From Pseudomonas koreensis (GTDB lineage Bacteria > Pseudomonadota > Gammaproteobacteria > Pseudomonadales > Pseudomonadaceae): DNA of 64,000 nt. How positions within the stretch are numbered: the stretch's first letter is position 1; every line of letters starts with the position of its first letter. The position numbers were made by a program, and so were the translations under genes. The stretch covers positions 682,001 through 746,000 of the forward strand of contig NZ_JAOEJU010000001.1 in NCBI RefSeq assembly GCF_025447595.1, written 5' to 3'. The notes beneath the pieces are model-generated. The model did no database searches. It was not told the origin of the DNA and saw only the letters and a list, made by a program, of their open reading frames with translations. Shown in pieces: positions 38,428-47,922 of the stretch.

Positions 38428-39534
38428 ATGACTGCTCAGGCTTCATCCCCGCGGACTTCGTCCATGGATGCCACGCCGCACGAAGTGCTGGCCGAGGTTC
38501 GCAATCACATCGGTCATCTGACCCTCAACCGCCCCGCCGGCCTCAATGCCCTGACCCTCGATATGGTGCGCCAGCTCCAGCAACACCTGGATGCCTGGGC
38601 CGCCGATGCCGATATCCACGCCGTCGTGCTGCGCGGTGCCGGCGAGAAAGCCTTCTGTGCCGGTGGCGACATTCGATCCCTGTACGACAGCCATAAAAGC
38701 GGCGACACGCTGCACGAAGATTTCTTCGTCGAGGAATATGCCCTCGACCTGACGATCCACCACTACCGCAAACCGGTGCTGGCGTTGATGGACGGTTTCG
38801 TTCTCGGCGGCGGCATGGGTCTGGTGCAAGGCGCCGATCTGCGGGTGGTCACCGAGAAGAGCCGTCTGGCGATGCCGGAAGTGGCGATCGGGTATTTCCC
38901 GGATGTCGGCGGCAGTTATTTCCTGCCACGGATTCCCGGTGAGCTGGGGATTTATCTGGGCGTCAGCGGCGTGCAGATCCGTGCGGCGGATGCGCTGTAT
39001 TGCGGCCTGGCCGACTGGTATCTGGAAAGCGGCAAACTCGGCACCCTCGACGAACAGCTCGATCACCTGGAGTGGCACGATACGCCGTTGAAGGATCTGC
39101 AAAACCTGCTGGCCCGCCACGCCGTGCAAACCCTGCCGGATGCGCCGCTCGAAGCCTTGCGCCCGGCCATCGACCACTTCTTTGCGTTGCCTGACGTGCC
39201 GAGCATCGTCGAGCAACTGCGCGCCGTGACCGTCGCCGACAGCCACGAATGGGCGACCACCACCGCCGACCTGCTGGAAACCCGCTCGCCGCTGGCCATG
39301 GGCGTGACCCTGGAAATGTTGCGTCGCGGCCGCCATCTGAGCCTGGAACACTGCTTTGCCCTCGAACTGCATCTGGATCGCCAGTGGTTCGAACGCGGCG
39401 ACCTGATCGAAGGCGTGCGCGCCTTGCTGATCGACAAAGACAAATCACCGCGCTGGAACCCGCCGACCCTGGCTGCGCTGCACGCCGAGCACATCGCGAG
39501 TTTCTTCCACGGCTTCGAAGAGAGCGGGAGCTGA
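38428..39534 (+). CDS. 3-hydroxyisobutyryl-CoA hydrolase (crotonase family)
   Basis: A 368 aa crotonase-fold protein, longer than enoyl-CoA hydratases because of the C-terminal extension that marks HIBYL-CoA hydrolases. Key blocks are NRPAGLNALTLDMV, the oxyanion segment GAGEKAFCAGGDIRSLY, DGFVLGGGMGL, MPEVAIGYFPDVGGSYFLPR, and the C-terminal LIDKDKSPRWNPP. It frees 3-hydroxyisobutyrate from its CoA ester in valine breakdown. The ATG at 38428 is preferred to the GTG one codon earlier. Three bases separate it from the acyl-CoA dehydrogenase gene, which fits a valine pathway pair. Confidence 0.9.
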   Translation: MTAQASSPRTSSMDATPHEVLAEVRNHIGHLTLNRPAGLNALTLDMVRQLQQHLDAWAADADIHAVVLRGAGEKAFCAGGDIRSLYDSHKSGDTLHEDFFVEEYALDLTIHHYRKPVLALMDGFVLGGGMGLVQGADLRVVTEKSRLAMPEVAIGYFPDVGGSYFLPRIPGELGIYLGVSGVQIRAADALYCGLADWYLESGKLGTLDEQLDHLEWHDTPLKDLQNLLARHAVQTLPDAPLEALRPAIDHFFALPDVPSIVEQLRAVTVADSHEWATTTADLLETRSPLAMGVTLEMLRRGRHLSLEHCFALELHLDRQWFERGDLIEGVRALLIDKDKSPRWNPPTLAALHAEHIASFFHGFEESGS

Positions 39535-39537
39535 GCC

Positions 39538-40689
39538 ATGCACGATCTCGAATTGACTGAAGACCAGGTAATGATCCGCGACATGGCCCGGGACTTTGCC
39601 CGTGGCGAAATCGCCCCCCACGCGCAAGCCTGGGAAAAAGCTGGCTGGATCGATGACGCCCTGGTGGCGAAGATGGGCGAACTCGGCCTGCTGGGCATGG
39701 TGGTGCCCGAAGAATGGGGCGGCACTTACGTCGACTACGTGGCTTACGCGCTGGCGGTGGAAGAAATTTCCGCCGGTGACGGCGCCACCGGCGCGTTCAT
39801 GAGCATCCACAACTCGGTGGGCTGCGGGCCGGTGCTCAATTACGGCAGCGAAGAACAGAAACAGACCTGGCTGGCGGATCTGGCCAGCGGCGCGGTGATC
39901 GGCTGCTTCTGCCTGACCGAACCCCAGGCTGGCTCCGAAGCACACAACCTGCGTACCCGCGCCGAACTGCGCGACGGGAAATGGGTAATCAACGGCGCCA
40001 AGCAATTTGTCAGCAATGGCAAGCGGGCGAAACTGGCGATCGTGTTTGCGGTGACTGATCCGGATCTGGGCAAGCGTGGGATCTCTGCGTTCTTGGTGCC
40101 GACCGATACGCCGGGGTTCATCGTTGACCGTACCGAACACAAGATGGGTATCCGCGCTTCCGACACCTGCGCGGTGACGCTGAACAATTGCAGCATTCCT
40201 GAAGCGAATCTGTTGGGTGAACGCGGCAAAGGCCTGGCCATTGCTTTGTCCAACCTTGAAGGCGGACGCATTGGTATCGCGGCGCAAGCATTGGGCATTG
40301 CCCGTGCGGCGTTTGAAGCGGCGCTGGGTTACGCCCGTGATCGGGTGCAGTTCGGCAAGGCGATTGTCGAGCACCAGAGCATCGCCAATCTGCTGGCAGA
40401 CATGCAGATGCAGATCAACGCGGCACGCCTGATGATCCTGCATGCGGCGCGGTTGAGGACGGCGGGTAAGCCGTGTCTGTCGGAGGCTTCGCAGGCCAAG
40501 CTGTTTGCTTCGGAGATGGCTGAGAAGGTGTGTTCGTCAGCGATTCAGATTCATGGCGGGTATGGGTATCTGGAGGATTACCCGGTTGAGAAGTACTACC
40601 GGGATGCGCGGATTACCCAGATTTATGAGGGGTCGAGCGAGATACAGCGGATGGTGATTGCGCGGGAGTTGAAGAACTACCAGCTCTAA
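39538..40689 (+). CDS. Acyl-CoA dehydrogenase, probably isobutyryl-CoA dehydrogenase
   Basis: A 383 aa FAD-dependent acyl-CoA dehydrogenase with [20 protein letters not shown] (FAD/substrate motif near residue 125), [19 protein letters not shown], and [24 protein letters not shown] with the C-terminal [15 protein letters not shown]. Pairing with 3-hydroxyisobutyryl-CoA hydrolase suggests isobutyryl-CoA as substrate. The catalytic glutamate cannot be told apart from butyryl-type enzymes by eye, so specificity is inferred from context. Confidence 0.9.
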   Translation: MHDLELTEDQVMIRDMARDFARGEIAPHAQAWEKAGWIDDALVAKMGELGLLGMVVPEEWGGTYVDYVAYALAVEEISAGDGATGAFMSIHNSVGCGPVLNYGSEEQKQTWLADLASGAVIGCFCLTEPQAGSEAHNLRTRAELRDGKWVINGAKQFVSNGKRAKLAIVFAVTDPDLGKRGISAFLVPTDTPGFIVDRTEHKMGIRASDTCAVTLNNCSIPEANLLGERGKGLAIALSNLEGGRIGIAAQALGIARAAFEAALGYARDRVQFGKAIVEHQSIANLLADMQMQINAARLMILHAARLRTAGKPCLSEASQAKLFASEMAEKVCSSAIQIHGGYGYLEDYPVEKYYRDARITQIYEGSSEIQRMVIARELKNYQL

Positions 40690-40693
40690 AAGC

Positions 40694-40766
40694 ATCGCCA
40701 GCAGGCTGGCTCCCACAGGGATTTGTGTAATCACAGATCCAATGTGGGAGCCAGCCTGCTGGCGAT
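40694..40766. repeat. REPIN of a second sequence type
   Basis: ATCGCCAGCAGGCTGGCTCCCACA and its inverted mate TGTGGGAGCCAGCCTGCTGGCGAT. The core is GCCAGC rather than GCGAGC, so it belongs to a different REP subtype from most others in the window; one more of this type lies at 58303. It sits between two convergent genes. Confidence 0.92.
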
Positions 40767-40778
40767 GGAAGCGCCGCG

Positions 40779-41552
40779 TTACTTGCCTTTGAACTCAGCC
40801 GGCCGCTTGGCCACAAACGCCGCCATCCCTTCCTTCTGATCCTGCGTCGCAAACGCCGCATGGAACACCCGGCGCTCGAACCGCACGCCTTCAGTCAGGT
40901 TCACTTCGAACGCGCGGTTGACGCTTTCCTTGACCATCATCGCAATCGGCAGCGACTTGCTGGCGATCACCGCCGCGACTTTCAGCGCCTCATCCAGCAA
41001 CTCGGCACTCGGCACGATCCGTGCGACGATGCCGCAGCGCTCGGCTTCCACCGCGTCGATCAAACGCCCGCTCAGGCACATTTCCATGGCCTTGGCCTTG
41101 CCCACGGCGCGGGTCAGGCGCTGGGTGCCGCCCATGCCTGGGAGCACGCCGAGGTTGATTTCCGGTTGGCCGAATTTGGCGTTGTCACCGGCCAGGATGA
41201 AGTCGCACATCAGCGCCAATTCACAGCCACCGCCGAGGGCAAAACCGTTGACCGCCGCGATGATCGGCTTGCGGCGGTTGGCCACGCGGTCGCTGTCGCT
41301 GAACAGGTCGTCCATGTAGATCTGCGGGTAGGTCAGATCAGCCATTTCCTTGATGTCGGCGCCGGCGGCAAAGGCTTTGGTCGAGCCGGTGATGACGATG
41401 CAGCCAATGTTTGCGTCGGCTTCAAAACCATCGAGCGCGCGGTTCACTTCGCTGACCAGTTGCGCGTTGAGGGCATTCAGCGCCTGCGGGCGATTGAGGG
41501 TGATCAGGCCGACGCGGCCATGGGTTTCCAGCAAAATCGTTTCGTAACTCAT
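40779..41552 (-). CDS. Enoyl-CoA hydratase (isoleucine-type pathway)
   Basis: A 257 aa crotonase with [14 protein letters not shown], the oxyanion segment [31 protein letters not shown], and the catalytic glutamates in [19 protein letters not shown]. The ATG at 41552 has AAGGA upstream; an earlier in-frame ATG at 41570 overlaps the next gene. It is the last gene of a five-gene - strand operon (acyl-CoA synthetase, SDR, thiolase, acyl-CoA dehydrogenase, hydratase) that matches the order of the P. putida PP_2213-PP_2217 cluster used for isoleucine; it would hydrate tiglyl-CoA. Confidence 0.9.
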   Translation of the reverse strand: MSYETILLETHGRVGLITLNRPQALNALNAQLVSEVNRALDGFEADANIGCIVITGSTKAFAAGADIKEMADLTYPQIYMDDLFSDSDRVANRRKPIIAAVNGFALGGGCELALMCDFILAGDNAKFGQPEINLGVLPGMGGTQRLTRAVGKAKAMEMCLSGRLIDAVEAERCGIVARIVPSAELLDEALKVAAVIASKSLPIAMMVKESVNRAFEVNLTEGVRFERRVFHAAFATQDQKEGMAAFVAKRPAEFKGK

Positions 41553-41566
41553 GTGCAGATTCCTTC

Positions 41567-42694
41567 TCAAAGATTGCGCGAAATGACCATGCGCTGAATG
41601 TCGCTGGTGCCTTCGTAGATCTGGCAGACCCGCACGTCGCGGTAGATGCGCTCCAGCGGGAAGTCGTTGAGGTAACCGTAACCGCCGAGGGTTTGCAATG
41701 CCATGGAGCAGACCTTTTCGGCCATTTCCGAGGCGAACAGTTTGGCCATTGACGCTTCGACCAGCGCCGGCTGACCACTGTCGCGCAGGGCGGCGGCGTA
41801 ATGCACCATCTGCCGCGCCACAGCGATCTGGGTGGCCATGTCCGCCAGACGGAACGCCACGGCCTGATGCTCGATGATCGGCTTGCCGAAGGTGTCACGT
41901 TCGCGGGCGTAATCACGGGCGGCTTCGAACGCGGCGCGGGCCATGCCCACCGATTGCGAAGCGATGCCGACACGGCCTCCTTCGAGGTTGGCCAGAGCGA
42001 TCTTGTAGCCCTCGCCCTCCTCGCCCAACCGGTTGGCCACCGGCACTTTCACGTCTTCGAACAGAATCTGGCAGGTGTCCGAGGCGTGCTGGCCGAGCTT
42101 GTCTTCGATGCGAGCGACTTTGTATCCCAGCGAGTCGGTCGGCACAATGAAGGCGCTGATCCCGCGCTTGCCGGCGCTCGGATCGGTGACGGCAAACACG
42201 ATCACGATCCCGGCGTTCTGCCCGGAGGTGATGAACTGTTTGCAGCCGTTGAGCACGTAGTGATCGCCTTCAAGGCGTGCACGGGTTTTCAGGCTGCTGG
42301 CGTCGGAACCGGCCTGCGGTTCGGTCAGCGCGAAAGCACCGAGCATCTCGCCGCTGGCCAGCGGTTTGAGGAAGCGCTCACGCTGGTCGTCGTTGCCGAA
42401 CTTGAGGATCGGCACGCAACCCACCGAGTTGTGCACGCTCATGATCGTCGAGCAGGCGCCGTCGCCGGCAGCGATTTCTTCCAGGGCCATGGCGTAGGCC
42501 AGGTAACCGGTGTCGCAACCGCCCCACTGCTCCGGCACCAGCATGCCGAAGAAGCCCAGACCGGCCATTTCGCCGATGGCTTCTTTCGGGAAGCGGTGCT
42601 CGCGATCCCACTCGGCGGCGAACGGTTTCAGCCGTTCCTCGGCAAACTGCCGGGCCATGTCGCGGATTTGTTGTTGGTCGTCATTGGGAATCAT
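41567..42694 (-). CDS. Acyl-CoA dehydrogenase, probably 2-methylbutyryl-CoA type
   Basis: A 375 aa FAD acyl-CoA dehydrogenase with [20 protein letters not shown] (FAD motif), [47 protein letters not shown] and the C-terminal [23 protein letters not shown] precedes the ATG. Its place between thiolase and hydratase genes in an isoleucine-type operon indicates 2-methylbutyryl-CoA as substrate, but butyryl-CoA is possible. It is a paralogue of the 39538 product. Confidence 0.9.
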   Translation of the reverse strand: MIPNDDQQQIRDMARQFAEERLKPFAAEWDREHRFPKEAIGEMAGLGFFGMLVPEQWGGCDTGYLAYAMALEEIAAGDGACSTIMSVHNSVGCVPILKFGNDDQRERFLKPLASGEMLGAFALTEPQAGSDASSLKTRARLEGDHYVLNGCKQFITSGQNAGIVIVFAVTDPSAGKRGISAFIVPTDSLGYKVARIEDKLGQHASDTCQILFEDVKVPVANRLGEEGEGYKIALANLEGGRVGIASQSVGMARAAFEAARDYARERDTFGKPIIEHQAVAFRLADMATQIAVARQMVHYAAALRDSGQPALVEASMAKLFASEMAEKVCSMALQTLGGYGYLNDFPLERIYRDVRVCQIYEGTSDIQRMVISRNL

Positions 42695-42728
42695 GGTGAA
42701 TCCTTAATTCTGATTGCAGCGCGAAACC

Positions 42729-42817
42729 TGTGGGAGCGAGCTTGCTCGCGAAGGCGTCCTGTCAGTTAACAAGTAACTGAATGACATACCGCTTTCGCGA
42801 GCAAGCTCGCTCCCACA
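42729..42817. repeat. REPIN (inverted REP pair)
   Basis: TGTGGGAGCGAGCTTGCTCGCGA at the left and TCGCGAGCAAGCTCGCTCCCACA at the right, perfect arms. It lies within the - strand operon between the thiolase and acyl-CoA dehydrogenase genes, ending 17 bases from the thiolase stop. Confidence 0.94.
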
Positions 42818-42833
42818 GTGTTTGTCGTCCGCT

Positions 42834-44027
42834 TTAACTAAGGCATTCCACGGCCATCGCCGTGGCTTCGCCGCCGCCGATGCAGATCGCCGCGACGCCG
42901 CGTTTCAGGCCTTTCTGGCGCAGGGCCGAGAGCAAGGTCACCAGAATACGTGCGCCGGACGCACCGATCGGATGGCCCAGGGCGCAAGCGCCACCGTGGA
43001 TGTTGAGCTTGTCGTGAGGAATTTCCAGGTGGGTCATCGCCGCCATGCCGACCACGGCGAAGGCCTCGTTGACTTCGAACAGATCGACCTGATCCAGCGA
43101 CCAGCCGGTTTTCTTCATCAGCTTCTTGATCGCGCCAATCGGCGCCACCGGGAACAGGCCCGGGGTATCGGCAAACGCGGCGTGGCCGTGAATCACTGCC
43201 AGCGGTTTCAGCCCCTGTTTCTGGGCTTGCGACTGGCGCATCAGCACCAGCGCAGCAGCACCGTCGGAGATCGAACTGGAGTTGGCAGCGGTCACGGTGC
43301 CGCCCTCACGGAACGCCGGCTTCAGCGAAGCGATCTTGTCCAGTTTGGCTTTTGGCGGTTGCTCGTCGTTGCTGATGACCACTTGTTCTTTGCCGACGGT
43401 CACGGTCAGCGGAACGATCTCGGCCTTGAAGCTGCCGTCCTTGATCGCCTGCTGGGCGCGGGTGGTCGAGGCAATGGCGAAAGCGTCCTGAGCCTCGCGG
43501 CTGAAGTCGTTGGTTTCAGCGCAATCCTCGGCGAAAGTGCCCATCAGGCGGCCCTTGTCGTAGGCGTCTTCGAGGCCGTCGAGGAACATCGAATCCAGCA
43601 CCCGGCCGTGGCCCATGCGGTAACCGGCACGGGCGCGGTCCAGCAAATACGGCGAGTTCGACATGCTTTCCATGCCGCCGGCGATCACCACATCGGCGCT
43701 GCCGGCCAGCAGCATGTCGTGGGCCAGAATGGTGGTTTCCATGCCCGAGCCGCACATTTTGTTGACCGTGGTGCAGCGGGTGGATTTATCCAGCCCCGCG
43801 CCCAGCGCAGCCTGACGCGCAGGCGCCTGGCCGAGTCCGGCCGGCAGTACGCAGCCGAACAGCACTTCATCGACCGCATCGGCGGCAATACCGGCGCGTT
43901 CGACCGCAGCCTTGATCGCGGCAGCTCCGAGTTGTGGCGCGGTCAGGCTTTTCAGCTCGCCCTGAAAACCGCCCATCGGGGTGCGGACGGCGCTGACGAT
44001 GACAATCGGATCGTTGGAGATGGTCAT
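42834..44027 (-). CDS. Acetyl-CoA C-acyltransferase (thiolase)
   Basis: A 397 aa thiolase with all three active-site elements: the nucleophilic cysteine in [15 protein letters not shown] near residue 90, the [17 protein letters not shown] histidine near 350, and the C-terminal cysteine in [18 protein letters not shown] precedes the ATG, the best ribosome site in this operon. In an isoleucine operon it would split 2-methylacetoacetyl-CoA into acetyl-CoA and propionyl-CoA (FadAx-like in P. putida). Confidence 0.92.
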   Translation of the reverse strand: MTISNDPIVIVSAVRTPMGGFQGELKSLTAPQLGAAAIKAAVERAGIAADAVDEVLFGCVLPAGLGQAPARQAALGAGLDKSTRCTTVNKMCGSGMETTILAHDMLLAGSADVVIAGGMESMSNSPYLLDRARAGYRMGHGRVLDSMFLDGLEDAYDKGRLMGTFAEDCAETNDFSREAQDAFAIASTTRAQQAIKDGSFKAEIVPLTVTVGKEQVVISNDEQPPKAKLDKIASLKPAFREGGTVTAANSSSISDGAAALVLMRQSQAQKQGLKPLAVIHGHAAFADTPGLFPVAPIGAIKKLMKKTGWSLDQVDLFEVNEAFAVVGMAAMTHLEIPHDKLNIHGGACALGHPIGASGARILVTLLSALRQKGLKRGVAAICIGGGEATAMAVECLS

Positions 44028-44039
44028 GAGAAATCCTCC

Positions 44040-44801
44040 TTATTTGGCGGCCATGCGCAAGGCACCGTCGAGACGGATCACCTCACCGTTGAGCATGCTG
44101 TTTTCAATGATATGCCGCACCAGCGCAGCGTACTCGGCAGGTTTGCCCAGACGCGGCGGGAACGGTACGCCGGCGGCCAGCGAGTCGCGCACTTCCGGGG
44201 TCATGCCGGCCATCATCGGGGTTTCGAAGATGCCCGGGGCGATGGTCATCACGCGGATGCCGAAGCGCGCCAGTTCACGGGCGGCAGGCAGGGTCAGGCT
44301 GGCGATCGCGCCTTTGGAGGCGGAATACGCGGCCTGGCCGATCTGGCCGTCGAACGCCGCAACGGAGGCGGTGTTGATGATCACGCCGCGTTCGCCGTCG
44401 GCGTTGGCTTCGCTTTCGGCAATCGCTGCCGCTGCCAGACGCAGCATGTTGAAGCTGCCGATCAGGTTGACGTTGATCACCTGAGCGAAGCTGGACAAGG
44501 CATGCGGGCCGTTCTTGCCGAGGATCTTCTCGCCGCGAACGATGCCGGCGCAGTTCACCAGGCCATTGAGGCTGCCGAAGGCTTTTACCGTTGCCTGCAC
44601 GGCGGCTTCGGCGGCGGCTTCGTTGCTGATGTCGGCCACCACGCTCTGCGCACCGAGGCGCTGGGCCTGGGCGGCGACGGCGTCGGCGTTCATGTCCACC
44701 AGCATCACTTTGGCGCCGGCGCTCACCAGCAATTCAGCGGTGGCGGCACCCAGGCCGGATGCGCCGCCGGTGACGATAAAAACCTTGTTCTCGATCTGCA
44801 T
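44040..44801 (-). CDS. Short-chain dehydrogenase, 3-hydroxy-2-methylbutyryl-CoA dehydrogenase-like
   Basis: A 253 aa SDR similar to type II 3-hydroxyacyl-CoA dehydrogenase (HSD17B10 type). The NAD motif is [11 protein letters not shown] at the start, followed by DMNADAV and [11 protein letters not shown]. The catalytic tyrosine and lysine are in AYSASKGAI near 166-170, and [13 protein letters not shown] follows. It should oxidise 3-hydroxy-2-methylbutyryl-CoA. The stop lies 12 bases before the thiolase start. Confidence 0.9.
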   Translation of the reverse strand: MQIENKVFIVTGGASGLGAATAELLVSAGAKVMLVDMNADAVAAQAQRLGAQSVVADISNEAAAEAAVQATVKAFGSLNGLVNCAGIVRGEKILGKNGPHALSSFAQVINVNLIGSFNMLRLAAAAIAESEANADGERGVIINTASVAAFDGQIGQAAYSASKGAIASLTLPAARELARFGIRVMTIAPGIFETPMMAGMTPEVRDSLAAGVPFPPRLGKPAEYAALVRHIIENSMLNGEVIRLDGALRMAAK

Positions 44802-44816
44802 GACTGACTTCCTGAT

Positions 44817-46481
44817 TCAAGCTGAAACGTTGTGCGCCGCGGCCTCTTGAGCCTTGGCGATTTCCTGGTTGCGCAAGATAAAGCGCTGCAATTTGCCGCT
44901 CGGGGTTTTCGGCAACTCACTGACAAATTCGATTTCACGAGGGTACGAATGCGCGGCCAGACGTTTGCGCACGTGTTGGCGCAGTTCTTCGGCCAGCGCC
45001 GGTTCGGCGCGGTATTGCGGGTTGAGCACGACGAAGGCTTTGACCAGTTCGGTGCGCTCGGGATCCGGCTTGCCGACCACGGCGGCTTCGACCACCGCCG
45101 GGTGCTCGATCAGCGCGCTTTCCACGTCGAACGGGCCGACCCGGTAGCCGGAAGTGGTGATCACGTCATCGCTGCGGCCGACGAAGCTGATGCTGCCGTC
45201 CGGGTTCCACTCGACGGTGTCGCCGCTCAGGTAGTAATTGCCGACGAAGGCTTTGGTCGGCGCGCCTTCATACCCGGCGAACCAGCACATCGGCGATTGC
45301 GTGCGATCGATGGCAAGGATGCCGGGCTGGCCGACGCCGAGTTCGTTGTTCTGCTCGTCGAGCACCACGATGCGATGGCCCGGCGAAGCGAAACCGGCAG
45401 CGCCGAGGTGGATCGGGTGTTCGAGGCCATGGTGGTTGCACAGGACCATGCCCAGCTCGGTCTGACCGTAGTGGTCGTGAATGACCACGCCGAGGTTGTC
45501 GGCGAACCAGCGAATCACTTCCGGATTCAACGGCTCGCCGGCGCTGCTGACGATGCGCAGCTTGCCCTTGATCGATTTGGCGAAATCATCACCGCCGGCA
45601 ATCAACAGGCGATACGCCGTGGGTGAACCGGTGAGGTTGGTGATGCCGTACTTGTTGATCACCCGGCAGGTGCTTTCGAGGGTGAACGGGCCATCGTAGA
45701 ACGTGATCGGATGGCCCATCGACAATGGGCCGGTGACGCCGAAATAAATGCCGTAGGCCCAGCCCGGATCGGCGACGTTCCAGAATGAATCTTCCGGGCG
45801 CAGATCGACGGCATCGCGGGTGTAGCTCTGGAATGCCACGACGGCCTTGAGCGGCACCGACAGCGCTTTCGACGGGCCGGTGGTGCCCGAGGTGAACATC
45901 AGCAGGAACGGGTCTTCGCCGGTCAGCATCACCGGTTCGCAGACATTGGAATGGTTGGGCAGCTCGGCCCAGAAACTGAAATCGCCACGGACGATGCCCT
46001 GGCCTTTCGGACCGCCGACAGTGACCAGCGTCGGGCAATCGGCGACTTCGCTGAGTTTCGGCCGGTTGACCGCGTCGGTCACCACCACTTTCGCGCCGGA
46101 GCTGTTCAGGCGATGTTCGAGGGCTTTGGGGCCGAACGCGGTGAACAGCGGTTGATACACCGCGCCGATGCGCCAGGTGGCGAACACGGTGATCAGCAAT
46201 TCGATGTTACGCGGCAGCAGGCCGGCGACCTTGTCGCCCTTCTGCACGCCTTGGGCGAGAAGGAAATTGGCGAAACGCGCGGCTTTGTCCTGCAGGTCGC
46301 TGAAGGTGTACGTCGCACTGGCACCGTCGCGGCCCTCCCAGAACAGCGCAATGCGCCCCGGCAAGGCGTGACGGTCACAACATTCGACGCAGGCGTTGAG
46401 CGCCTCGAGCGTGCCGCTGAGCGCGGCGTCCACGGTGTGCTGATAATCAAACTGTGCGGTGGCAGACAAGTAATCGCGCAT
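44817..46481 (-). CDS. AMP-forming acyl-CoA synthetase
   Basis: A 554 aa ANL-superfamily ligase. The P-loop is MFTSGTTGPSKAL near residue 215, the A5-type motif is HDHYGQTELG, the A7/A8 region is YLSGDTVEWNPDGSISFVGRSDDVITTSGYRVGP, and the C-terminal lysine is in KTPSGKLQRF. The ATG at 46481 is preferred over one 27 codons earlier because the family start begins with MRDYL. First gene of the isoleucine-type operon; it probably activates a short or branched acid. Confidence 0.92.
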   Translation of the reverse strand: MRDYLSATAQFDYQHTVDAALSGTLEALNACVECCDRHALPGRIALFWEGRDGASATYTFSDLQDKAARFANFLLAQGVQKGDKVAGLLPRNIELLITVFATWRIGAVYQPLFTAFGPKALEHRLNSSGAKVVVTDAVNRPKLSEVADCPTLVTVGGPKGQGIVRGDFSFWAELPNHSNVCEPVMLTGEDPFLLMFTSGTTGPSKALSVPLKAVVAFQSYTRDAVDLRPEDSFWNVADPGWAYGIYFGVTGPLSMGHPITFYDGPFTLESTCRVINKYGITNLTGSPTAYRLLIAGGDDFAKSIKGKLRIVSSAGEPLNPEVIRWFADNLGVVIHDHYGQTELGMVLCNHHGLEHPIHLGAAGFASPGHRIVVLDEQNNELGVGQPGILAIDRTQSPMCWFAGYEGAPTKAFVGNYYLSGDTVEWNPDGSISFVGRSDDVITTSGYRVGPFDVESALIEHPAVVEAAVVGKPDPERTELVKAFVVLNPQYRAEPALAEELRQHVRKRLAAHSYPREIEFVSELPKTPSGKLQRFILRNQEIAKAQEAAAHNVSA

Positions 46482-46633
46482 TGCCAGAATCCCTCTGTTC
46501 TTATTAGGTTGGGGAACCGTAAACAACAGAGGAATACTCGCGCCATGCGGGGTGCGGGGCAATGGTCAAAGCCATCAAGATGGATGACTGGTTTGGCCAA
46601 GGTTCAGGTCATCCAGCGCCTGAGCGGACGCTT

Positions 46634-46696
46634 TCGCGAGCAAGCTCGCTCCCACAGAGATGCATTCCAATTTGTGGGAGCGAGCTTGCTCGCGAA
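46634..46696. repeat. REPIN (short spacer, opposite orientation)
   Basis: TCGCGAGCAAGCTCGCTCCCACA and TGTGGGAGCGAGCTTGCTCGCGA separated by only about 17 bases. It lies between the AraC gene and the acyl-CoA synthetase gene. Confidence 0.93.
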
Positions 46697-46726
46697 GAGG
46701 CAAGATCAATCACCGCAATAATCGAA

Positions 46727-47743
46727 TCAGTCTGCTTCGTTGAGAATCAGGCTCCGGTAATGCCCAGGATTGGTCCCCGACCACTTGCGAAACGCCTTGT
46801 AGAACGAACTCGCATCGGCAAACCCCAACCGTGCGGCGATCTCGGCAAAACTGATCGAAGGCTCCGCCAGCCAGGTAATCGCCAGTTCCTTGCGCACGCT
46901 GTCCTTCAACCCCTGATAAGTCTGCCCTTCTTCGGCCAGACGCCGGCGCAGGGTCGAAGCCGACATGCACAACTGCTGGGCCAGCGCATCGGTTTCCGGC
47001 CACTGTTCGGCGGACAACTGACGCAGATCCTGCTTGATCCGGCTCGCAAGGCTTTCCGGGTCGCGGTACTTCACCAGAATGTTGGCCGGCGCATGGGCGA
47101 GAAAGCGTTTCAACTCCTCGGCGCTGCGCTTGATCGGCAGATCCAGCACGTCAGCGGCGAAGATCATCCGCGTGCGCGGCCGGGCGAAGCGCAGGTTCTC
47201 GGAGAACATCACCCGATAGTCATCGCAGAAATCCGGCGCCGGGCAGCGCAATTCGATGGCCAGGATCGGAATCCGCCGCCCCGCCAGCCAGCATGCCACG
47301 CCGTGGACGATCATCCAGTAAGTGAAATAGGTGAAGGCGCGGCGCGGTTCCGGGTCGTCTTCCAGCAGCACGATTTCCGCCAGACTCTGCTGGTGCACGA
47401 GTTGCGCCGGCATGCGTTCAAGCATCAACGACAGGAAATTCAGACCACTGCTCAGCCCGGCCGCCAGGTTCGGCTGGGCCATGGCGCTGCGGCAGAGGAA
47501 TTCCAGGCTGCCGGATTTGAGCTTGCGCGGGTCCATGCCAAAGAACTCGTCATCGCCGCGCCGGGCCAGCAGGCGCCACAACCGCGCGTACTGGCTGGCC
47601 GGCACGCGGACGTCATCGGTGACCAGCAGCGCCGGATCGATCCCGACCTTGCTCAAGACCTCTTCCGTGGCCACGCCCGGGGCACAACTTTGCAGCAGTG
47701 CTTCGCGCACCAGTTGAATGGCGATGGTGTCTTTTTCCGACAT
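46727..47743 (-). CDS. AraC-family transcriptional regulator (OruR/arabinose-binding-like N-terminus)
   Basis: A 338 aa regulator with an N-terminal effector domain (about 20-205) of the type found in OruR and related AraC proteins, and a C-terminal double HTH (about 235-335): DALAQQLCMSASTLRRRLAEEG and ISFAEIAARLGFADASSFYKAFRKWSGTNPGHYR. It lies directly upstream of the acyl-CoA synthetase operon on the same strand and is its likely activator. Confidence 0.9.
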   Translation of the reverse strand: MSEKDTIAIQLVREALLQSCAPGVATEEVLSKVGIDPALLVTDDVRVPASQYARLWRLLARRGDDEFFGMDPRKLKSGSLEFLCRSAMAQPNLAAGLSSGLNFLSLMLERMPAQLVHQQSLAEIVLLEDDPEPRRAFTYFTYWMIVHGVACWLAGRRIPILAIELRCPAPDFCDDYRVMFSENLRFARPRTRMIFAADVLDLPIKRSAEELKRFLAHAPANILVKYRDPESLASRIKQDLRQLSAEQWPETDALAQQLCMSASTLRRRLAEEGQTYQGLKDSVRKELAITWLAEPSISFAEIAARLGFADASSFYKAFRKWSGTNPGHYRSLILNEAD

Positions 47744-47862
47744 GGAACCCGCGTAATCCTGTTGTTGTTCGAGTGGCGGGCATCTTAGCGCAGCTGGCTG
47801 GGCGACGTGGATGTTCAGACTCGTTCAGCTTAGGTTCAGGTTAATGTCAATGGATGCCATGT

Positions 47863-47881
47863 GAGAATGACTTTCATTATG
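47863..47881 (+). promoter_or_regulatory. Fur box upstream of the efe operon
   Basis: GAGAATGACTTTCATTATG matches 14 of 19 positions of GATAATGATAATCATTATC and lies about 42 bases before the efeU ATG. It supports iron repression of the downstream ferrous-iron uptake genes. Confidence 0.8.
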
Positions 47882-47895
47882 TTACAACTTGTAAC
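47881..47895. promoter_or_regulatory. 15-base perfect palindrome adjoining the Fur box
   Basis: GTTACAACTTGTAAC is a perfect inverted repeat around a central base, sharing its first base with the last of the Fur box. A third GTTAC follows at 47904. It could be the site of a second regulator of the efe operon. Confidence 0.45.
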
Positions 47896-47922
47896 CTCAT
47901 TTCGTTACACAGTGATCGTCGA

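Noticed and set aside
42822..44807. A 661-codon open frame on the + strand opposite the thiolase and SDR genes
   Set aside because: Spans two clear genes on the other strand and a REP arm, is rich in histidine, arginine and glycine as typical of antisense shadows, and has no recognisable domain.
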